From: Taudactylus pleione | Taxonomy: Eukaryota; Chordata; Amphibia; Anura; Myobatrachidae | Direction of reading: 5' to 3' | DNA length: 64,000 nucleotides | Assembly: GCA_031769625.1 (NCBI GenBank) | Contig: JAUIMM010000572.1 | Coordinates: forward strand, 7,909,001-7,973,000 | Shown: in pieces, positions 57,242 through 64,000 of the stretch | How the letters are laid out: the number at the start of each line of letters is the position of its first letter | Position numbering within the stretch: position 1 is the first letter of the stretch | Position numbers and translations under genes: made by a program | Notes under the pieces: generated by a model | Database searches by the model: none | The model's input: the letters and a program-made list of their open reading frames with translations, nothing else | What the model was told of the DNA's origin: nothing

Positions 57242-57850
57242 TGTGATAGGATCACTGTTAAAGTGGTCTGTGGCAGGGACATTTATCCCAGATTCCTGTC
57301 CTATGTGTTTAAAATCCCCAGGAGAAAGTCTGCAGTGTAGCAGGCTTGAGTTTCGGCTTTTTGAAAAGCCGGTTTGGGACTTGGGGGTTGTGGGTGAGAG
57401 GAGAGGGAGGGCTCCACCCACGGCCACTCCAGGTTTTGGTTCTCGCAGCCTGGTAACAGGTTGTTAGGGTTTCCACCTGAGAGTGGCCAATTTAAGCCTA
57501 GTGTGTTGAGGGCTGATTGTCTCACCTGGGAGAGCAGACAGGGAGTTTTCTCAGAGACACTTGAAAACCTAAACTGTAAATGTTGTGCTGTGCTTTTGTT
57601 GCTGGTGAGGGCACTAGGCCCTGCCAGGTTCTGGTAGTGAGGGAACTACCTGTGAAGTTAGTGCCCCGACAGGGCTAGGATTTTTGTTTATGTTTTCTTT
57701 ATGTTATTTCTGACATTGTACAATAAAGACTGGCGCCGACCAGCTTGTACTTGCATCCAGACTGGTGTGCTGCTTCCCTGCTGCTGTGTGTGTGTGTAAG
57801 GAAGGAGTCCTCTACCCAGGAGAGGGACCCCCTAACCTAACTGTGTCACA
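57242..57850 (+). repeat. Gmr1-like 3' LTR
   Basis: Matches 53482-54093 with about 15 substitutions and a 3-bp GTT deletion near 57598. Confidence 0.93.
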
Positions 57851-57884
57851 AGTACAGAGTACTGTATCTTTTTCTGTCTCTCTC

Positions 57885-58030
57885 TTTTATAATGGTGTGT
57901 ATCTTTTTCTCTCTGTCTTTCTCTCCCTCCCTCTCTCTTTTTCTCTCTCTCTCTCTCTTTTTCTCTCTGTCTTTCTCTCTCCCTCTCCCCCCTCCCTCTT
58001 TCTTTTTCTCCCTCTGTCTGTGTTTGTTTT
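57885..58030. repeat. CT-rich tract, first copy
   Basis: TCTCTC/TTTTTCTC low-complexity DNA just upstream of exon A; a second, similar tract is at 58372-58560 because of the local duplication. Confidence 0.9.
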
Positions 58031-58059
58031 TGTTGTTATTGAGGCTCTGTTCAAGATTT

Positions 58060-58128
58060 ATGGTGCGTACACACTGGGCGATAAAGTGGACGACTCAGGG
58101 AGCATATCGTGTAGTGTGTATGCACCAT
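58060..58128. mobile_element. 69-bp hairpin mini-element
   Basis: ATGGTGCGTACACACT and AGTGTGTATGCACCAT face each other around 37 bp. An equivalent lies at 58602-58670 in the second duplicate, so it was present before the duplication. Confidence 0.55.
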
Positions 58129-58183
58129 TATACAGTTTATTTGTTTCCAAATGGTTTTGATGGAAACTGTTCTTTTTCCACAG

Positions 58184-58372
58184 TCCTACCACCACCAACG
58201 GCAGCAGCAGAGGCACCACCACCAACGGCGGCAGCGGAGGCACCACCACCAACACCAATGACGGCAGTGGCGGCACCACCACCCTCCAGTGGCGTTTCCA
58301 TGCCGCGTAAGTGCAGTACACCACATTCTTTTCTACAGCACTGTATCTCTCTCCTATTTTTCCCTTGTCAGT

Positions 58373-58405
<33 letters not shown>

Positions 58406-59950
58406 CCTCTCCCTCACCTCCCTTTCTCTCTCTTTTTCTCTCACTCTTTCTCTCTCCCTCTCTGTCTTTCTCTCCCTCCCTCTCTCTTTTTCTCTCTCTT
58501 TTTCTCTCTGTCTTTCTCTCTCCCTTTCCCCCCCTCCCTCTTTCTTTTTCTCCCTCTGTCTGTGTTTGTTTTTGTTGTTATGGAGGCTATGTTCAAGATT
58601 TATGGTGCGTGCACACTGGGCAATAAAGTGGACAACTCAGGGAGCATATCGTGTAGTGTGTATGCACCATTATACAGTTTATTTGTTTCCAAATGGTTTT
58701 GATGGAAACTGTTCTTTTTCCACAGTCCTACCACCACCAACGGCGGCAGCGGAGGCACCACCACCAATGTCGGCAGCAGAGGCACCAACACCAACGGCAG
58801 CAGCGGCGGCACCACCACCCTGCAGTGGCGTTTCATTCGCCTCATTTAGAATGCGGCTTGCCGCCCTGAGTAAGTACCGTGCACTACTGTACATTGTGCT
58901 CTCCTTTTTACACTGCCTCTCTCTTCGTCCTGTACTCCAAAGACCCATGTCCAACCTCTTCTCCTTACACACTAATTGTTTCTCTACTTGTATAACTGGA
59001 ATATATTTTTTTTTCCCCACAGTGCGGGAACGTGGAAGGCCACATTCACAACCCCCCCACCGGCCAGTTGCCGGAAGCTGGGTGAAGCAGGCCTCACAGG
59101 CCGTGTAAGTACTGTACCCTACACAACTGTACATTGTCTTCTTCTGTACTGTCTCTCTCTAACCTTTTTTTGTTTTCATAGCTTCTCTCTCTCTTCTGTA
59201 CTACAAAGACGCATCTCCAACCTCTTCTCCTTCCACACTTTGTGTTTTTATTTTTTTTATAAAGGACATCACTCTAAAAGGTGACCATCCACTTAAAAAT
59301 ACCGGTATGACAACCACTGCATGATTATGACATTGTAATCATGCAGTCATTTGTCATTACAGTAAGTGATGAGCCTACTCTGAACAAGCAGTTGTTCAGT
59401 GCAGGGTCATCAATCATTTGCAAACATGCTTTGCAGATACTGTACAGTAATAGTCATTAAAATGTGGGTGGTTACTGTACTGTATCTACACTGCACCTAA
59501 AGTATCCCTCTGTCTGCCAGCCTGAAGCTTCAGTCAGTATAATGACCTTTGGTGTAGCAATGTTTAGACTGTACAGTACTTTTCCTGCATTGTACCATAC
59601 TGTAGCCATTGTATTGTTTTGTTCATTTATGTACTGTACAGTACTTTGTTAGGAGCTACAGTAGCCAAAGCATGTACAGTAGCACCATACCATATAAAGG
59701 TAAATACAGCACTATTAATGTGAATATATTTTTTTCCAATACAGTCTTCAGTCAGGGACCACAAGGGAGGCAGGGACCCCAAGGGAGGCAGGGACCACGC
59801 CTGACTCGAGGTAGAGTACAGTATTTACGGTAGTGTCAAGATTGTACAATATTGTATATTAGTGTTGTAATACTGTACCCTTTTTTTTCTCCCTACAGAA
59901 CAAATTATTCTATTTTTGGCCCTATATCGCCTGGTGGATTTATTTTTTAA
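58184..59950 (+). CDS. Five-exon gene model, Pro/Ala-rich protein of unknown function (3' part)
   Basis: Consensus splice sites bound exon A 58184-58306, exon B 58726-58869, exon C 59023-59104, exon D 59745-59810 and exon E from 59899. The acceptors are pyrimidine-rich with CAG; donors read GTAAGT four... three times (A, B, C) and GTAGAG for D. Phases agree at every junction (1, 1, 2, 2) and the frame stays open to TAA at 59948-59950; ATTAAA at 59989 could serve polyadenylation. Exons A and B are duplicates (LPPPTAAAEAPPPTAAAEAP-like); C encodes RERGRPHSQPPHRPVAG; D has repeated REAGT. No domain recognised and no start codon found: the 5' end would lie upstream, where the Gmr1-like element now sits. 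It may be a young gene, a TE gene or a non-coding transcript. Confidence 0.45.
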
Positions 59951-60159
59951 TTTTTTGTTCACTTTATTTTTGTTTATTTTTGATTTTTATTAAAAAATTG
60001 TTTTATTCAGTACAACGTTTTCTGTCTTTACTTGGTTCTGTGGATAAAGTACAGTATACTGTATTTAAATGTATTGATACTGTAGCAACTAAATGGTAAG
60101 AAAATACAGTACAGTAAGTCACCCATTCAGTACTTTTATTAATTGCACACCACTCTTAA

Positions 60160-60462
60160 GGGGTGATTTAATAAAGCTTGGAGAGAGATAAAATTGGAGA
60201 AACTGTAAATACAGTAGCACCAACCAATTAGCTACTACAGTAACTGTAATTTTTCAAACACAGCCTGTACAGTGACAGTTAGGATCTGATTGGTTGGTGC
60301 TATTTATCTACAATTTTATCTTTGTCTAAGCTTTAACTAAATAAATACACGACAACAGTAAACAGGCTGTGTTTGAAAAATGACAGTTGGGAGTTGATTG
60401 ACTGACACCTTATCACTTCTCACTCTGTCTCCTAACACTGCTTAGCACAGTAAAGACACCCC
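60160..60462. mobile_element. Harbinger-type MITE relative, rearranged
   Basis: Starts GGGGTGATTTAATAAAGCTT after TAA. AAACACAGCCTG and GGCTGTGTTTGAAAAATGACAG occur in inverted order and the right part matches the 20549 MITE (CACTCTGTCTCCTAACACTGCTTAG). It looks like two overlapping family members. Compared with the cleaner copy it has gained TACAGTA motifs at several positions. Confidence 0.7.
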
Positions 60463-60669
60463 TTGGAGTGAAAAGACGAGACCGGCTAAAAAAAGTAAAT
60501 AGACCACCCCTAAATTGAAAATGGTCCTCAGTGTATACAGTACTGTATGTCTACTGTACTGTATACTACTGTAAGTGCCGGGCAGCTGTGAAATCACTGT
60601 CATGGGCAACAGGGATACTGTACAGTATATGACTGTGGGCGGCAACCCCCATTGGCACAGTACAGTTGG

Positions 60670-60930
60670 CCTCACAGAGGGCCTACCGGTACCTGTTATG
60701 GTGAAAGAGGCTTTGAGGGGTGGAACTTCTTTAGCTCTTTTGCTTTCCACCCATGTAGGCCTCTCCTGTCCTCCACTTTTCTCTTCACATGGGTTTTCCT
60801 CTCTTCAGACCTGTTGGTCTACTGTAGGTTGGGTTTAATGTTCCGTAAGCCTCACATAGGGCCTATCTGTTATGGTGGAAGAGGCTTTGAGGGGGGGAAC
60901 TTCTTTAGCTCTTTTGCTTTCCACCCCTTT
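60670..60930. repeat. Two-copy direct repeat, about 178-bp offset
   Basis: CTCACAGAGGGCCTACC...TTCTTTAGCTCTTTTGCTTTCCACCC at 60670-60752 recurs at 60849-60927. It overlaps the 3' side of the minus-strand gene. Confidence 0.85.
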
Positions 60931-61021
60931 AGTCCTCTCCTGTCCTCAGCTTCTTTCTTCTGCCGCTGCCACATCCTGGACAGCCGTGGCGCCGGGTCTT
61001 CCTGTCTTCTGACAAGTCCCT

Positions 61022-62242
61022 TCAAGTCATGTTTGCTGATTGCAGATCTATACTTGTATGCGTGACTGTCCTCCATGCATGTTTCCTTGGCATGCGCAGC
61101 ACCCCATTCAGCATGTCCTTTATCCCGGTAAGTTCTTCTTTTCCAATCCTGAATCTTGTCTGGCATCTTGAGAGGATATCTTCTCTTAAATTGTTGGGGA
61201 TTGGCACTTTCTTCCAACTTCCATCAAAGTTCACCCGCTTCATCCAATTGCAATACAGGTCGTAGGGCATGTGTTCCTGAAATATTGCTTGCGCATATCG
61301 ATGCATCTCACAATTGACAGCTCTGTAAATTTCATTGTCCTTGTCAACGTTGATTACAGCCAGTGGTATATCCAGTAAGGGTGTTCCAAATACAGTCAGT
61401 GGTGCTGGCGTGCTCGACATGACAGGCGTTCCTGGTGAAAGTACAGGCATGCTTGCATTGTTGATCCTCGATTCTTCAACTGACCGTTCAGGCAGGCAAT
61501 GTGATGCCACTGGTGTACTCTCCCACTGAGGCAGGCTGCATGATGGCACTAGTGTCATGTCCAAGTGCTCTGGTGCCACTGTATTGTCCATATCTAGCAA
61601 GTGGAAGGATGGGTCAGTCTCCAAGTTGAAATCATCGTCGTTCTCCTCAGGCGTGACCATTTCATACTGGATTGCCTGGTCATGTCTCTTCCTGGTACTC
61701 TGGGCAGCGGCCTCTTGCCATTCTTCTTTACTTTGCCGGATTGCTTCTTTCATTGCTTCTGCAATGGTGTCCTTCAGCCCTTCCTTCAGCTCTTCTTTCA
61801 AGTTGTCAATTTTCACTTCCAGTTGACCAACTTTTCCAACGAGGTCTCTCACCATCCTAGCACAGCTACATGTGCATGCGTTATCTTCTTGGAATGACAG
61901 TTTTCGCTGAGTTGGTGAGCAGGATACATCTTCAACAAGAGGCTCAAAGGTGTCCAATTCTTCTGGCCCATAAATGACTGGTGTTTCCTCCTGGTTCGGG
62001 ACGTTCATGGGTTGCTCCACGTTCCCTGGTCCATTTTCTCCGATGTCCACTTGCAAAGTGTTGTTCTTCGCCTTTGCATTCTTCCTTGCCTTGACTAGTA
62101 GAGGTACCTGTAAATTTTCCTTACCTGTTTTCTTCTTGGAAGGTTTGCTTGTAGACCGTTGTGGGACTAGTGCACTCAGCCTTTTGGTCAGTGGAAGTGG
62201 GCAAGATTCGTTTCCGTTGTAAAAACCTTTGCTCTTCACCAT
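61022..62242 (-). CDS. 406-residue ORF of unknown function; coiled coil and a possible BEN-like C-terminal domain
   Basis: A clean open frame. ATG at 62242 has a good context (AAAATGG) and a TTTCAG splice acceptor lies about 20 bp upstream (about 62261), so this is likely an internal coding exon. Residues 1-60 are basic with LTKRLSALVPQRSTSKPSKKK; 60-125 acidic; 130-190 a predicted coiled coil (GKVGQLEVKIDNLKEELKEG). Residues 235-290 are low-complexity with MPVLSPGTPVMSS; 295-395 a compact part with NCEMHRYAQAIFQEHMPYDLY and IPNNLREDILSRCQ that vaguely recalls BEN or another DNA-binding fold. I cannot name it. The ORF contains no TACTGTA/TACAGTA although the DNA on both sides is full of it, which suggests recent protein-level constraint. 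Confidence 0.65.
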   Translation of the reverse strand: MVKSKGFYNGNESCPLPLTKRLSALVPQRSTSKPSKKKTGKENLQVPLLVKARKNAKAKNNTLQVDIGENGPGNVEQPMNVPNQEETPVIYGPEELDTFEPLVEDVSCSPTQRKLSFQEDNACTCSCARMVRDLVGKVGQLEVKIDNLKEELKEGLKDTIAEAMKEAIRQSKEEWQEAAAQSTRKRHDQAIQYEMVTPEENDDDFNLETDPSFHLLDMDNTVAPEHLDMTLVPSCSLPQWESTPVASHCLPERSVEESRINNASMPVLSPGTPVMSSTPAPLTVFGTPLLDIPLAVINVDKDNEIYRAVNCEMHRYAQAIFQEHMPYDLYCNWMKRVNFDGSWKKVPIPNNLREDILSRCQTRFRIGKEELTGIKDMLNGVLRMPRKHAWRTVTHTSIDLQSANMT

Positions 62243-62765
62243 TTTGACAGTTCAGTGCACTCTGAAATACACAAGTATAAAGACACTAATTACAATGTTA
62301 AGTAAAATAGTGGAAATACATGTACTGTATACAGTAAATGTTTCACATTACAACACTGTAAACAATTACAGTACTCATACTGCACTTTCTTTCTCCTAAG
62401 ACTGTGCGTGTGTTATACAGTATATACAGGTAAATATAGGAGATTACACAGCGCTAAAACTGTTAAAGCACTAACCACTATTGTGAGATTGTATAGAGGC
62501 ACAAGATAATAAATATGATAAATACAGGTGTCTAAAAAACACTCCCTAATTATATACTGTATGGTAAGGTACAGTAGGTGTCAGCTCAACAGTAATAAAA
62601 TGTGTGAATACAGTATCTCAACTGATATACAGTACAGTACTGTAAAGTAGAGCGCCAAATTTGCTATGTTTATAGCATAAATCAAAACTTAGTGTGTACA
62701 TGCCCATTAAAACCATTAGTCTCAAAGTTAAATGTGCAAAGTGGTGCAATAATGCAAACATACGT
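62243..62765. other. Intergenic or intron sequence with dense TACTGTA motifs
   Basis: No ORF. Ten TACTGTA/TACAGTA heptamers, including TACAGTACAGTACTGTA near 62632. Confidence 0.6.
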
Positions 62766-63011
62766 TAAACACAGCAATATTGCGACTGAAACTAAAATGG
62801 CCGCCGAGCAAAACAAGATGGCGGCGTTCACTCATGGGAAACTATGAGGGGCAACGGGTGTCTAAGAACGATCGGTATGTGTGTGTGATAGTTACTGGAT
62901 TCACAAATAAGCCTCTACGGGGATGGGTAAAGGACGGGGCATACCGAGGCAGCGGGACGATAAACACAGCAATATTGCGACTGAAACTAAAATGGCCGCC
63001 GAGCAAAACAA
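62766..63011. promoter_or_regulatory. Candidate promoter region with duplicated YY1-like motifs
   Basis: A 51-bp perfect direct repeat (TAAACACAGCAATATTGCGA...) at 62766-62816 and 62961-63011 contains AAAATGGCCGCC; the first copy is followed by AAGATGGCGGCG. The stretch is CpG-rich compared with its surroundings and lies upstream of the minus-strand 406-residue ORF and of the plus-strand transposase exon, so it could serve either or both. Confidence 0.45.
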
Positions 63012-63433
63012 AACGGTACCGTACTGTATATGCATTGAAACCTCGCTACGCAAATCAGCGTCTAACACAGCAAACTGCAGAAACATAGCAAGCTACCGTA
63101 CTTACAGTACCAGTTAGTTGATACTGTATGAAACAGCTGTAGAAGCTCAGGGTACAGCAACAAAGGTGACTCGGAAGTCAGGCAGAGTTGCAGAGGTAGA
63201 TCACGGTAATGAGCAGCAACAACAGCGACTTAGAAGTCAGGCAGCATTGCAGGTAGTAGTATCTCAAGGGTTCGTACTGTTGATACGTGCCGATGAGACA
63301 ATCCGAGCAGCAAGTCCATACAGTTAAGTAGCAGATTCACAGTGTGGATAGCTAGTGTGGTCTGAGACGCTATTTTATGCTACAGTACAGTACTGTGACT
63401 GAGTTGTTTTCTTTTTTTTTTACTTTCCTGTAG

Positions 63434-63674
63434 GTCACCGGACATGAATCCCATTGAAATGGTCTGGGCCCAGTTGAAGAGGTTCATCAGGTCTGATGTG
63501 AAACCAACAACTAAACAGGAACTTTTGGATGGGATAATGAAGTTTTGGAGAACAGTATTGACACGTGCCCAGTGTAACAATTATATTGATCATCTCCATA
63601 GAGTCTTACCAGTTGTCATCGAAAAAACAGTCAAGCAACTGCTATGTAGCTTATACTGTACTGTATATAATTAG
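63434..63674 (+). pseudogene. Tc1/mariner-type transposase C-terminal exon
   Basis: A pyrimidine tract and TTTCCTGTAG directly precede SPDMNPIEMVWAQLKRFIRS, the third-acidic-residue block of DDE transposases of the IS630/Tc1/mariner superfamily. It continues KPTTKQELLDGIMKFWRTVLT and YIDHLHRVLPVVI, to TAG at about 63673. No N-terminal or first two catalytic blocks are visible upstream in the window, so it is a separated last exon or a remnant. Its open frame is intact over 76 codons. Confidence 0.75.
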
Positions 63675-64000
63675 TAATGTGGAGGAGGGGTTTAACTTCC
63701 TCTTTTCAGTTTGTGATCCAGACTGCTAAGTACTGTACACTGTGTCCATACTGTATGTACAGTATTGTGGTTGTGCTTTCTGTCCCTACATTATACAGTA
63801 TACAGTATTCTAATTTATTTTATAAGCTCTTTATCTACTGTACAATAACTTTCCCTTACTGTACCTTATGTACTGTACTTCATACTTTTCCTCTTTTCCT
63901 TACACCTACTTTTACTGTACATTGCCCCCTGTTCCAAGGCACACATTGGCATCATCACAGATTGTGCTGCAGCTGCCAGTTTCTGCTACTGCGCTTGATG
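63675..64000. other. Non-coding, TACTGTA-rich
   Basis: About ten heptamers in 240 bp, e.g. TACTGTACACTG, CATACTGTATGTACAGTA. Nothing else recognised. Confidence 0.6.

Larger units (their letters stand above)
53482..57850 (+). mobile_element. Gmr1-like Ty3/gypsy LTR retrotransposon, internally deleted
   Basis: Two 610-bp LTRs enclose a 3.1-kb interior that reads gag, CCHC knuckle, protease, integrase, then RT and RNase H. Integrase before RT is the reversed order that defines the Gmr1-like group; ordinary Ty3/gypsy elements have RT first. Both the integrase core and the RT palm are deleted, so the copy needed a helper for its last jump or lost these parts later. LTRs differ at roughly 15 positions by eye plus a 3-bp gap, so it is moderately young. 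No clear target duplication (left flank lies in a microsatellite). Confidence 0.92.

Noticed and set aside
53482..57850. Gmr1-like element as an ordinary gypsy element with misassembled order
   Set aside because: Two matching LTRs, polypurine tract and continuous text from integrase tail into RT start argue that the order is real.
63325..63405. miR-101-like precursor (TACAGTACTGTGA at about 63388, with TTCACAGTG upstream)
   Set aside because: Thirteen bases match the known miR-101 start, but the rest of the mature sequence and the usual loop length do not, and the DNA around is saturated with TACAGTA, so chance is likely.
1..64000. CRISPR array, prophage or bacterial operon
   Set aside because: No regularly spaced short repeats with unique spacers and no prokaryotic gene layout; the content is eukaryotic retroelements and satellites.

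Overview
This 64 kb window is non-coding, repeat-dominated vertebrate DNA. The best guess for the source is an amphibian, most likely a frog. The reasons are the mix of residents: Penelope-like retroelements with GIY-YIG endonuclease, an epsilon/gamma-like endogenous retrovirus, a Gmr1-like Ty3/gypsy element, an L2-type LINE, and many Harbinger, hAT, Tigger and mariner-type non-autonomous DNA elements. There are also long minisatellites and TA/TG arrays. Species cannot be read from the sequence. I find no conserved host gene that I can name. Layout: 1-7.4 kb holds the end of a multi-hairpin element, a 78-bp tandem repeat, CCCTAA-like DNA and two decayed Penelope fragments in opposite orientation. 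7.4-17.4 kb is a full LTR-to-LTR endogenous retrovirus on the minus strand (ERV-A), with gag, pro, pol and a truncated env, all broken. 18.5-19.5 kb is a mariner-like TIR element. 20.2-32.7 kb is a fragment of a second, related retrovirus (ERV-B, minus strand). It was hit first or separately by a 199-bp Harbinger-type MITE and by a 10-kb Penelope composite made of two copies in head-to-head inverted orientation inside one 15-bp target-site duplication. 32.7-48.4 kb is mostly gene-free and carries a cluster of elements ending in GGGCCTGATTCA, one of which is a string of about eleven consecutive hairpins. It also carries a Tigger-like MITE, a 1.8-kb TIR element and an L2 LINE fragment. 48.5-51.2 kb is a 33/34-bp minisatellite open in all three forward frames. 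53.5-57.9 kb is a Gmr1-like LTR element in which integrase precedes reverse transcriptase; both catalytic cores are deleted. The right end, 57.9-64 kb, is different. It has a phase-consistent five-exon gene model rich in Pro/Ala, a 406-residue minus-strand ORF with a coiled coil, a shared upstream region with duplicated YY1-like motifs, and a spliced-looking transposase C-terminal exon. The non-coding part of this end is saturated with the 7-mer TACTGTA/TACAGTA (about 54 by eye in 4.7 kb), while the 406-residue ORF has none. The coding elements do not form a pathway; they are independent mobile elements at different stages of decay, several nested in a readable order.
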